53,515 nucleotides of DNA. Origin: Fragilaria crotonensis. Its lineage: Eukaryota; Bacillariophyta; Fragilariophyceae; Fragilariales; Fragilariaceae. Location of the stretch: the NCBI GenBank assembly GCA_022925895.1, contig JAKSYS010000429.1:1-53515 (forward strand), given 5' to 3'. The translations under genes and the position numbers were made by a program. Under the pieces are notes generated by a model, which was not told the DNA's origin, did not search any database, and worked only from the letters and a program-made list of their open reading frames with translations. Shown here one piece after another: positions 11,768-21,996 of the stretch. The number at the start of each line of letters is the position of its first letter. Within the stretch, counting starts at the first letter, position 1.

Positions 11768-13066
11768 CTAGGCTGTTCCGGTCGCCGCCACGCCAACTTT
11801 CATGCAAGCGTAGAATTCCGGTTGTGAAAATGCCTTGTACATGATACTCCACAAATTTTGATCCGCAGCAGCACTCGTAGGATAGAATTCAGGCGCGATT
11901 TCATGCAGCAATCCCAGCTTATTGAATGGAATGCTAGGAAAGTCGTGATGTTCGCAGTGGTAGTTGGTACCCAAGGTCAGCACGGAATACCAAGGCCCCA
12001 AGTAGGTGCTCGATGACGGCCAACAACTTCCATCGGTGGCGGATATTGAGGACCCATGATTCGTGACGAACATGGCGCATGCAGGATGAGGAGGCAAACT
12101 CCACAATGTTTCGGACAAGTATAAAAACAACAAGGACTTCCAGCCCGCTAATTTCCATAGGACCAGGCGTAGAAGGGTAGCGACTCGAGAATATCGAGTG
12201 CAAGTTTCATGAAACACGCCAGGTTTGTTGGGAAAGAAGTAGTTGCGACCTGTCACACTGACGACAGCGTCGTTAATGACCAGCATGAACCGTTCATACA
12301 AAAAGGATAACCAAAATGCGCAACCATTCCGTAAAACCCTACCAGTCCTCCAAAGATCGAACCCAGATTTAGATATACTCATAGTAATGCTGCGCCCTTC
12401 TCCAAATTTAAAGGTTGGTCCAATCCCACCCAACAGTTTCATGCGATGGGCGACGAACAAGACGTCGCCATCTTCAAAATCAGCTTGATCCGAGCTAAAC
12501 AATTGCTGGAGCGAGGCCTTCTGCGCATCTCCAACATGCGAATGATGAGATAGATGCCCATATTTGAGATAGAGATAGTAGCCGAAGACGCAGGGTAGCG
12601 AACCCCAGAAAAGAGTCGCCTCCTGTAACTTGTGCTTGGATAACTTTCCAAAAACCCGGGAAGTGGATTTGTTAAACATCGATCCATGAAGGCAGTCATG
12701 AAGGATTTGCAGTTGCCACAATGAAAATATCGATCCAGGGAAGAGGGCCAGCAGGAAAGTCTGAGGAATCGATAGCATGCGTCCTGATACTATTGATAGA
12801 CACAAGAGCGATAAATTGCTGAATAAAAGCAGCGGTACTGCCATTTTTTGACTTGAAGCTTGCGTTTCCAGCCGCCGAATGTCATCACCGTACTTGTTGA
12901 GCATTTCTTTTCGACGTTGCTTATGCCACTGCGCTGCATCAGATAGTGTCGAAAACATCGGAGTCGTCCTCGCGATCATGGTTGGCCGATGTGCTACATG
13001 TTGTTGATTCCGTCTTGTCAAATGCATAGGGGCTACGAATGCTCGCACTGCATTCTCTTGTACCAT
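11768..13066 (-). CDS. Fatty acid/sphingolipid desaturase-like membrane enzyme
   Basis: A membrane di-iron desaturase of about 432 residues. The three histidine boxes are present: HDCLH, HLSHH and HCEHHDFP. The third box in the form EHHDFP after a Tyr-His pair is typical of the sphingolipid Delta4-desaturase/DES group, which inserts a double bond into the ceramide backbone with O2 and cytochrome b5 in the ER. Hydrophobic segments flank the boxes as in the family. I chose the ATG at 13064-13066; the frame stays open a little further up but holds no earlier ATG before a stop. AFVAP near the start resembles a plastid motif, but no signal peptide precedes it, so ER is the safer guess. It is divergently oriented to the SET gene. 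Substrate specificity cannot be read from sequence; a carotenoid or acyl-lipid desaturase remains possible. Confidence 0.75.
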   Translation of the reverse strand: MVQENAVRAFVAPMHLTRRNQQHVAHRPTMIARTTPMFSTLSDAAQWHKQRRKEMLNKYGDDIRRLETQASSQKMAVPLLLFSNLSLLCLSIVSGRMLSIPQTFLLALFPGSIFSLWQLQILHDCLHGSMFNKSTSRVFGKLSKHKLQEATLFWGSLPCVFGYYLYLKYGHLSHHSHVGDAQKASLQQLFSSDQADFEDGDVLFVAHRMKLLGGIGPTFKFGEGRSITMSISKSGFDLWRTGRVLRNGCAFWLSFLYERFMLVINDAVVSVTGRNYFFPNKPGVFHETCTRYSRVATLLRLVLWKLAGWKSLLFLYLSETLWSLPPHPACAMFVTNHGSSISATDGSCWPSSSTYLGPWYSVLTLGTNYHCEHHDFPSIPFNKLGLLHEIAPEFYPTSAAADQNLWSIMYKAFSQPEFYACMKVGVAATGTA

Positions 13067-13480
13067 ATCGCTACAATAAGGAGAAGGACTGACGATCGGC
13101 ACATCGTCGCAGACTATAAAGTGAGTAGCAGGAGAGAAGGACAAGACACCATCTGCCTGTTCCTGTATCTTTGGTCAATCATGTGTTGCATGTGGTGATG
13201 AGTCATGAAGATCAAGAGACAACAAAGAACGGTTACTGTGTAACTGGAGTACTGGTTTGTCCTTTACATGTCTGAAGTAGGAATATTGGGTACTGATACA
13301 TTATACGGAGGACATACGTGGTACTAGTACTGAACATACGTTGCACTGGGTACTGTAATCCATGACAATACCGACCATTGGCAGTCCGCATCGACACATC
13401 AGTCTTGTTTTCATGTTTCCCCCTCCAGCCACAAAACTGCCGATCAAATTGAAGGCTTAGCCTTGGCCTCGTGCACATCC
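13067..13480. promoter_or_regulatory. Divergent intergenic region rich in GTAC
   Basis: A 414-bp gap separates the start codons of two divergent genes, so it should hold both promoters. 13240-13370 is dense in GTAC and TACTG words (for example TACTGGTTTGTCC and GTGGTACTAGTACTG). No TATA box or named operator is convincing. Confidence 0.35.
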
Positions 13481-14916
13481 ATGACCATGTCCACCAACAA
13501 ACGCAAGAGACCGTCGGACTGGTGGAAGCCAGTAGCTTCGTGGATACGAGACCGAGGAGGCTTGGTGCACTCAGCAGTTTCATTGTCGGGAGATCGAGAA
13601 CTGGTCGTCTCCAGGATTTGCTCAAGGGAGCAATCCTGTTGGAGATTCCGTTGCGGTGTTTGCCATGCTGTGATTCGATACAAACTACAGCAATGGGAAA
13701 GAAGCTGGGGGACTGTATAGCATCAATTTTGGATGAATTGTATTGTGAGGAGCAAGATTTATTGATTGCTCTGTTCCTAGCTCATCAAGTGGAATACGGA
13801 TGGAGCGAAGGTGAAGCTTGCGACTATCGGCCATATCTTGCAACATTACCAACCAGCTCAGAGTTCAATTCGCTTCCGAGGCGGTGGAGCGATGAAAGCA
13901 AGCATTTTCTGCATGGCTCACGATTGCTTCATCGCATAGAACAAGCATCGGCAGGACTCACCAGAGACTACTCCTTGCTGTCCGAGAAGTGGGGTGACGC
14001 TGATGGCTTTGCTTCCCTGGAAAGCTTTGACACGATGATGGCTGCAGTAACGTCGCGAGCATTTGCGGGAATGGGTGCGTCTCGTAATGACGTTGATATT
14101 TCAATGGTTCCACTCCTTGACATGTGCAATCATCGGCGGGGTATTGAAGGACAGAACATCACATATCGGCGACTCAACTCCAGTGTTCAAGCGATTGCAA
14201 AGGAAGATATCCAAACGGGAAAGACTCTCCAAATCACCTACGGTGCCATAGGTAATGCTCAACTTCTCTTTAACTATGGATTCACCCTTGACAACAATGT
14301 CGAGCCAGACGGATCTTCCAACGACGTCGTGGAAGTGCAACTTAAGGACGGTTCTCCTCTGGTACAGTTGAGGACTGGCCCGAAGCCGTATACCTTTGGC
14401 TGTTTTTCAAAAGCCGTGGAGCAGTTTCATGAACATAACCTGGACACTGAAATAGAATGCGATGGTCCGGACGACTTGGAAGATTTCTTGAAAGAGTGTG
14501 ACACATACTCCGGCTTTTGCGTCGTCGACGACGTGGAGAGTGATGACTACGAGGAGGATCCAGACTCAGTGAATGCCGATGCCGAGATTGGAGCAATTCG
14601 AAAGCTGGAGCAAGCTCTCGTCGCCGCCCGCTTGAAGTATGGCTTGAAAGGCGACGCCTGTAAGATGGACGCTACGTCGAGAGATCCGCGACTTCATTAT
14701 GCAGGCATACTCATCCACTCTGAAGTGCGTACCATACAATTCTATGAACTGGCGTGCACCTTCATTGTCGCAAAGTTAATGGAAACCGAGATTCCGCATT
14801 TCAAATGGGCAATCGAGGTGGACGATGTCCTTCTGAAGAGTCAAGCCATGGACCTTGCTTGCGCTTTCCTCCAAATACGATGCCCAGGGTTCAGAGACGA
14901 GAGCACTCCTCAATAG
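13481..14916 (+). CDS. SET-domain lysine methyltransferase, SETD3/Rubisco-LSMT-like (one frame change)
   Basis: Predicted to transfer methyl groups from S-adenosylmethionine to a protein Lys or His. The start at 13481 gives an N-terminus with WIRDRGGLVHSAVSLS, the usual opening of the LSMT/SETD3 class. The frame then changes by one base near 13610-13625, after which DLLKGAILLEIPL continues the same domain. Later come the split SET core with LLDMCNH (about 14115), which corresponds to the NH motif, and ITYGAIGNAQLLFNYGF (about 14235-14285), the cofactor and active-site block with its conserved Tyr, Gly and Asn. A C-terminal helical part resembling the Rubis-substrate-binding domain follows. 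The 3' end overlaps the convergent FOCAD-like gene by 7 bp (14910-14916). The substrate is unknown; plastid Rubisco is not implied because I see no transit peptide. Confidence 0.8.
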
Positions 14917-17900
14917 CTAGCTGAGAGTCTTGACGCCATGACTGCGATAGTATCCTTGTCTGACGAATCGCTGCTCTTGCTGCTACATAGTATATTTTGC
15001 AATAGTGACAGTTTCGATTCCGACGCTCCTTTGTCGGCCCAACTCTTAAGGACTTGAACGAGTCGATTGCTAAACATGCGCTCGGTTTTGGTTCGATGGG
15101 CAAGGGAACCCCAAGTTCTTCGGCAGCTCTCGCAGAACAGACATCCACAAATGCTCAAGTGTTGCTTCAGACAATGTCGGAAGAGACTCAACGCCGCGGA
15201 CATAAAGCGCCGCAATCGATACACTAGGACTTCCGCCGTTGTTGAGTACAAGTGCCAACAAGTCCAGTGCAACGACGTCGGGGCCATGGACAAGCATCGC
15301 CTCAAGAAGCAGGAGAGCAACTTGATTCTTGGTAGCGTCGTTGAAGGTACCGACCGACGACGCCACTAAAAGTCCAACCTTCCGCATCGTCTGCTGCGTC
15401 GCGCCGAGTAATGACTGTCGCGCGAACCAAGCAAACAACGATGTGGTCACCCTTGTCATTCTGTCAATGTGTTCGAAGAACCCACATCCCAGTAAGGCAG
15501 CGATGCATCGAGTTCTCCAAAGCAGCTCAAGTGTGTCCAGCTTTCCGTCGAGGGAGAAGAAGGCCAATTCATCTAGGAATCCAAATGGAATCTCAGACAA
15601 ACACTTGATTAGTTGATCAACAGCGATGTCCACGCTAACAATTGACGATACCTTGGTCAGAGATTGGAAAACGTCCTGAACGACGAAGACTCGGAGAATG
15701 CTAGCTGTCCTCGGAGCCAAGAACGAGCTATTCGACTTGATTTCGTTCAGAATTCCTGCCACGGCTGCTAACCATTTGCAAGCAAAGACTGAATCGCTGT
15801 ACTCTGCAAGCTTAAACCGACAGAGTTCCCATGATTGGGAAATAATACTCTCCGCTAAGTCTGTTGACGACTTTCGGATTAAGTCAGACAGCCCATCATA
15901 AAAGAAGACTCCTCCGTTGTCGAGGAGAGTGGTATCCTTAATTGACAACACATGAGCTGCAAGGCTGACGAAATCTCGCCCATCAATTGCAGCACGACGT
16001 CGGCCACTGAATTGTGAGAGTAGAAGCCGAAGTGAAGCAATATTCAAGTCGGAAGAATCGTACTCAAGTGCCATCAAAGGACCCAGCAGATCGGTCGCAA
16101 ACTGTCCTGGCAGGGACAGAGGCGACAGCGAATCAAGTAGGCGACAAAAGAGTCGAACATCGGGCGTGTCCCCCTTCTCTGATCAAGCCCAATTCCATGC
16201 GAATCAATGCAACTATATGGAACAACAACGTCCCATTGTTCGGGGTAGGAAGCTTGCTTGCGTCAAGTGATAGGTCACTAGCCTTCGCAGTATTTTTTAA
16301 AGGTGCCGCCAGCACCACAGCATCAGACTGCGTGACTTCATGCAGCGACATGGAGGATAGAAGCCCACGCAATACGATGGAACCTTCGGAGTCAGCGGTA
16401 TTCAATGCATGCAGCACAGCTGATATCACGCTTGCTGATGTGCGAGGTAACAGCTTCGACGACGCCAAAGCGGAAGCCTCACTAGTTCCGAAGACAGGCA
16501 GCGAACCAACTACTGGTACCAGAGCTAGTATCTGTTCAAGGCTCTTGAAACATGCCTCTCTTTCTTCAACCCAAGCCTTGCTGCTTGTTTCGGTAGTAAG
16601 TGATGCTGATAGAAAAAGTCCATCCAAAGGATCGCTGGTCTCCAACAGTTTTGCTTTCAAAAGCCCGATGTCGTTCGATGTGAAGACGGTAGCAGTTGCG
16701 CTGTTCGAGCATATACTTGCAAGAACATATTCCACTCCAGTTCCAAGCGGAAGCTTGAGAAGCAGATGGAACAGAGAATGAATTATGTCCCGGTGGATTC
16801 CCGCAAGTGTTTGGATGCAGGCACTCAAGCACATTAACAGTGACTTCGCCTTTGTACTTGATACACTCAGAATACAAAAATTGCCAAGCTGCTTGATCTG
16901 CTTCAACAAACCTGGCAAAGGTGACGCACTTCGAATGGACGCCACGAGCGTCAAAATTGCAGGGGCCCCTTCCACAAAGCACAATTGCAATTCGTTAACG
17001 AGACACCCGACGAGTTGACCTATCCAAGACTGTCGCTGGTTCCTATCAGCTGAGATCCGTGACATCGGGTTCGAAGTCCCGGTGGGGATGGATTGTGCCA
17101 TGAACGACACGCCGAAGAAAAGTCCTATCGATCCCATGCCTTCAGAACACACGGTCGTCAATGTGCGTAGCCCTCTGGCAAACACGTCGTTAGATCCAGA
17201 ATGGAGTGATCGCACACCAGCAAAGGCTAAGCATAGATACCCGACATCAAGGTCGGTGAATCGATGCTCGTTGAAGGCCTTTTCCGCTTCTGCTGTGATG
17301 TTGCCAACTATGGGAGCCAAGTTTACATCGGACTCAGATATTCCATCGGATACACTCATGCTGTCTGGTATGTACAAGGACAGAGACAGTAGTGCCAATT
17401 GAGAGTAGTCGACGTCACCACTGATACCACTCCACCCTTGAATCTCCAGGATGACTTTGCTAAGGTCCGACACGAGAGATCCTGAATGCAACGACGATAA
17501 ATCAGTCCAAAGCCTTGACATTGCTTGCAACCAGGCTTGAATGTTGAAGAGCTTTAGTGTCGGGCTCAACGTTTCACTCGATATATCTCCGGCGAAGTCA
17601 CCAAGTCGCTCGAGGTTTTTGCCGTCGAAGCAAAGAAGGGATGCAATCGCAGTTGAAGCTGTCGGATCCGAGTGATATGTCTCATAGACCTCTTCAGGTT
17701 TCGGGAGAGCAGCGATGGCAGCCTTCGAAACTTGCAGGGTCTTCTTCATTTTCTTCGAGTCTGACAAGTTTTTATGGCCCTTCTGCCAGATGGAGGCGTC
17801 AAGAACCTCCTCCTCAAAGTGGACGAGCGCCCGAGACAGCACTTCCACTGGGCTCTCGGCGTTGAAGCCATTTGCCGGAGAATATTTGAGTGAATCCTTC

Positions 17901-20037
17901 ACCAATTTACACAGTGACACGTAGCGGCGCGATACATCTGGGATAGAAACCTCGTCGCCCTCTGCTTTGTTCACTGTGACAGCCTTGATGGCTTCCTCGT
18001 CGATCCCAAGCGATGATAGGGAGTAGTTCGCCAGAGACTGAAAAATCTTGAATCGTATCCGCTCGTCGACTAAGGCATTCGATTCTGCCAAATCTACCAG
18101 GGTTTGGACAGCGCTCGAAACCTGAGGGGACAATCCACCTTCTCGGCGGTCTTCTTCCTCATCAATGATCTCTCCGTCGCCGAGGAGGACAACCAACGCT
18201 TCTACAATCACTGGGTCCAATAGCAGCACCTGAGATACATCACCAACAGCGCACAAACGCTTCCCAAGAACTTTAATCACCAAGTTAAAATCAAGCTCCC
18301 CATTATGAATCAAGTAGTGAAGACTTAGGATCGACAGATGAGTGATCGAGGGATGTTCATCACCCAAATACGTTTGCAACCATCCAATAACGTCAGCGAC
18401 ATCCCGAATCAAGTCTTGCTCAGCCATCTCACAAACGACTGTTGCAACTGCAAGTCGGATTTCCGCTTGTCGTTCTTCCACAAAAGTTCCCAGAGAATCG
18501 ACGACGCGACGATACATTCTTCGGTTGCTGGCACACAAAGTGGAATACATTCGAATCGCAGCAATGCGCACTGAGAGCGGTTGATCCTTTTGGGCCAAGG
18601 TGAGGCCTACAAGATTCCAAACTTCTTGGGCGCAATGAGGATCTGATACAAGTGCTTCACATAGAAAGCGGAGGCGTCGTAGAAAGGCACGTCCGTCGAG
18701 AGCAAACAATTGCCGCATCGAATTCAAGAGGACAGGAGCCATGGGAATCCCGAGGTGTGGGAACTTAAGGAGAGCAACGTCTTGACGAAGCCATTCACGG
18801 AATCGTTGCCCTCATGGTTGAGCAAAAGGCCGCAGGCGAGAACAAGAAATGCGTTTTGAGTCAAGACGGGAATTTTCGAGGCATCCATGCGTTGCAATGA
18901 GCTGACAGCCAGCTCAAGAAACGGCACTAAGTCCTTTGGGTCGACCTCGAGGATTTGGATGACAGCTGCACTCTCACCGTCTGGCTTCCGACTACCAGAG
19001 CGTAATTCGACGGCGACTTCAGTGAGAAGCTCGTCCTGTGTGAATATTGACGCAATTGCGGAACGGACAATACCTGACCATTTGGATTGTGATCTGGAAA
19101 GCGGCTCTAGCATTCTCAGAAAGCTTTGGCAATCATCGAAAATCGGAGTGGATAAAAGCATTGTCGCTAGCTGAAATATGCTTTTATCGTCAAGCGACGC
19201 GCAGTGCTGAGATATTTGGAAGGCTGTGCCAAGGATTGCTTGCAACGACGAGGGATTCTTCTCAAACAAGGAAGGGAGTACGTCATTCATTACTTGGGAC
19301 AAGAGCATGGATACTGTGCTAGCATCGATAGCGGTCATCATATCCATTATTTGGGTCAGCCAGTGTGCTGTGATACTCTCGTCGTTGTAATCAATGAACA
19401 TTGTGAGAGAATCAATATGCCACGAGATTACATCTGGAGTCAGGTCGGACGACCAGCAAGATCGAAGCAGAACATCGAGAATCATCATTCGCTCCATCGG
19501 ATGATTGGAAAGCGTCAAGACAGCAGTCGCCATGATGGGGGACAAGAGTGGTCGTATCAGATCGGAGCCGGCCGCTTGGGTTAGGATGGTTGCGAAATAA
19601 GATCGAGCCATGGGCTGCAACTGGAGGTATGTGTTGGAAATTCGATCGGCATCTAATCTTAGGTGCAGCGCAGCATCACGACAATGCCAGGCATAAAATG
19701 AAATGATTGCAGAAAGAGTGTTCGTGCGATCTGCCTCCTGAGCAAGCTGGATCCAGGCGGAAATCCATGACGGAGGGACGGGATTTGCTGTACTCTGCAA
19801 CGTCATAAAAAAGGCTTGCGGCACCGAGTCGTTGGTAGTCGGCAAGATCAATACTTGAAGAATCTCATCACCCATATCTTCATCAAGACGCGCCAAAAAA
19901 CAAACGCCAAGTCGTCGACCCATCAAAGTTTGCGCTTGATTTGGGGGTTGATGGTTGGCATTCTCCGTCGAACGCTTCAATCGTTGCAAGATCGAATGGA
20001 TTTCCTCCGATGAAGATGACTTGTCTCCTTTTCCCAT
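14910..20037 (-). CDS. FOCAD: Focadhesin/RST1-like giant helical-repeat protein (three frame changes)
   Basis: About 1,700 residues made almost entirely of amphipathic helices (HEAT/ARM-like), matching the roughly 1,800 residues of human FOCAD and its plant counterpart RST1, which support the cytosolic SKI-exosome RNA decay machinery. Similarity to FOCAD is visible around residues 440-600 (LGIPMAPVLLN, then RIAAIRMYSTLC and SILSLHYLIHNGELD) and again after LVHFEEEVLDASIWQKG, with ALPKPEEVYETYHSD and then FNIQAWLQAMSRLW. The ATG at 20035-20037 opens MGKGDKSSSSEEIHS. The frame changes near 18770 (a missing base), near 16175 (a run of five G where four would keep frame) and near 15090. The C-terminal part in the last frame ends at 14910, so it overlaps the SET gene tail to tail. 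Family assignment rests on remembered pattern. Confidence 0.68.
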
Positions 20038-20522
20038 CTTTTCGGAAGATTATTTGAACAATGTACAAGACTAGAGTCTGGCCCGCACCGATTATTGAGC
20101 TTCAATTGCGACCAGGACGGCAGTGGCTCATGGAGTGCTCGATGTGATGTTTTAGTTTGTATTCGCTCAAGTTCACATTGTACAGGACTTGCAATAGTAC
20201 CGTAATAGGAGTACTATCGTACTTCCGTTCTACGCCTGATATCAACTATCGCATACATGTACTGGTACAATTGTAGCTGGTATTCTGCATGGTGCATCCA
20301 GGGGATAGTATCCCAGTTCAAGGTGAGGGTACTGTAGTACCATATATTCAAAGTACTGAGGAGAACAGTACAGTACTTTCCACTTCCACATCGCACCGTG
20401 TACTGTACATGGGCTGCCGGTAGTATGCGGTAAATCTCGAATCGAAGATACAAGAGAAATTGTTTCAATGGACAGCTCTCGGTTCTCCTCGACCCCTCGT
20501 CACTGACAGTTTGCAAGTGACG
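20038..20522. promoter_or_regulatory. Shared divergent promoter region, GTAC-rich
   Basis: 485 bp between the start of the FOCAD-like gene (minus) and the CENP-K-like gene (plus). Between 20190 and 20410 the words GTAC, AGTACT and CTGTAC recur every few dozen bases, often as palindromes (CAGTACAGTACT near 20368). No gene is seen. Confidence 0.4.
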
Positions 20523-21356
20523 ATGAGCAATGACTGCGGCGTGGGAAACAGTGACGCTGAGCCAATTGGTCGTGAGCTGGACGATTTCGAAGCCAAGAAC
20601 ACGAGACTCGACAAGTTAAAACGTCAGAATGCCGATCGTCGAGCCCAACTCCAACAATTGTCATCACAGTCACAGAACTCCCACAACGACGATCCCATGG
20701 ATATGAGGGCTGCGCTGCTTCAAGAACTTGAGCAAATTCCAACCCTCGACGAGCCAAATTTTTCCCCAGATCCTCGAGCCTTTCTTCGAGAAGTGGTTGA
20801 AACACACGATGAACTGGTTCAGTTGAAGGCTATCCTGGAAGAACAACTAGAACACAACAACAAGATGATTGGGGTAAACACATGTATATTGGAGGAGAGC
20901 CGGGAGATTAATGCCATTCTTGTGTCTAGGAATAAAGCCTCGCAACAAGCTGTATCCACTTCAGTGTCTGTTAACCAGCTTGAGGAAGAATCGTTGTGGC
21001 TCAACGACGAATTGGCCTATTTGACATCGTTGTTGGATCGAAGTGGCACCTCGCAAAACAGTGGACTGTGGTCCCTCCACAAGCTTGTACAAGAATTGAT
21101 GCGACGTTACTTGGCATCTCCCTCTGACCCCTACCTTCTCGTTTCTGTCTTGCCCATTCACCCTAATCATATCGCGCTGCTCTCGCGATGTCACGTCATC
21201 CAAACTCACGAAGACAATCCAGATCTTGTTTGTCTTACTGACTATTTGGAGGAAGCAAGCGATCCAACAGAGTTGCGGACTGATGAATTCAACTGTTTGG
21301 TATCTGTTCAAATCATACGCACTTTGCTTGGTTCTGCCGTGAAAAGGGCTTTTTAA
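20523..21356 (+). CDS. CENPK: Candidate kinetochore protein CENP-K
   Basis: 277 residues from the ATG at 20523; an upstream ATG at 20468 reaches a stop quickly. The first two thirds are predicted coiled coil (helices rich in E, Q, K and L, including LKAILEEQLEHNNKMI and LEEESLWLNDELAYL). The last third is compact and matches the C-terminal block of animal CENP-K: a LHKLVQELMRR helix, SPSDPY (PHDPY in vertebrates), a hydrophobic stretch, then a helix ending LLSRCHVIQTHEDNPD (animal: a leucine-rich helix, then RHPEDP). CENP-K belongs to the CENP-H/I/K/M group of the inner kinetochore (CCAN), which links centromeric chromatin to the microtubule-binding network. The gene shares a promoter region with the FOCAD-like gene. 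The likely alternative is an unrelated coiled-coil protein. Confidence 0.6.
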   Translation: MSNDCGVGNSDAEPIGRELDDFEAKNTRLDKLKRQNADRRAQLQQLSSQSQNSHNDDPMDMRAALLQELEQIPTLDEPNFSPDPRAFLREVVETHDELVQLKAILEEQLEHNNKMIGVNTCILEESREINAILVSRNKASQQAVSTSVSVNQLEEESLWLNDELAYLTSLLDRSGTSQNSGLWSLHKLVQELMRRYLASPSDPYLLVSVLPIHPNHIALLSRCHVIQTHEDNPDLVCLTDYLEEASDPTELRTDEFNCLVSVQIIRTLLGSAVKRAF

Positions 21357-21996
21357 TATCAGACGACAAGCCACAGCACTGGCATTCTCTTTTGCCAGAA
21401 CGGATCACCGACAAATCTTGAACCCATATTTCTCAATCAGCATCATCTTTGCTCGTCATTGGACTCAACGCATGCGCGAATCTTTCGATGGAGGGACGCA
21501 CTTTTGGTATTGCCGACGTTAGATTCGCCATTTCGTCGGAGTTTTGCGACGCTTCGTTCCGTATATGTCACGGTGTACTAAACTCTCAATTCGAATGCAT
21601 TGTCTTCAGGATCAGGCCTGTCGGTATCTTCATCTATACTCGAGCGCGCATCCTGACACCCTCGCCTATCGAGTCGCTTGAGATCCCAATCGCCAAGATC
21701 AGCAACCAGGAAATCCCTAGTGTCTGGATACAAGCCTATGCCAACACATGATGTTGAGCTTGAATTACAGCGGGGCTCGCATTCCTCGCACGGCTAAACA
21801 CCGACCTACTCTCACTGCCGGTCCCGTCGCCAAGAGTGAGGTCGATTAGGAAGGTAGGTGCACCCAGGTCTCAACAACGTCGTTTGGAGCATGGTTAGCA
21901 CGACCCAATCGCATAATCTTCGTACGATAGGGATAGGGATAAATGGAATGCAGTCACGTCGAATCCCTCTCTCTCACTCAATTCGCGTCTCACAAA
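21357..21996. other. Intergenic, no gene seen
   Basis: 640 bp between two plus-strand genes. A 100-codon open frame at 21449-21751 begins at a non-ATG codon and has no recognisable content, so I do not call it. The stretch should contain the terminator of the CENP-K-like gene and the promoter of the leishmanolysin-like gene. Confidence 0.4.

Noticed and set aside
16014-16781. 255-codon plus-strand open frame within the FOCAD-like gene
   Set aside because: Shadow of the longer minus-strand frame, which shows helical repeats and family blocks.
17040-17100. tRNA-like B-box (GGGTTCGAAGTCCCGG)
   Set aside because: No A-box, acceptor stem or anticodon arm fits around it, and it lies inside the FOCAD-like coding region.
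21449-21751. 100-codon plus-strand frame before the leishmanolysin-like gene
   Set aside because: Non-ATG start, no similarity to the M8 N-terminus, and no splice signal linking it to the next exon.
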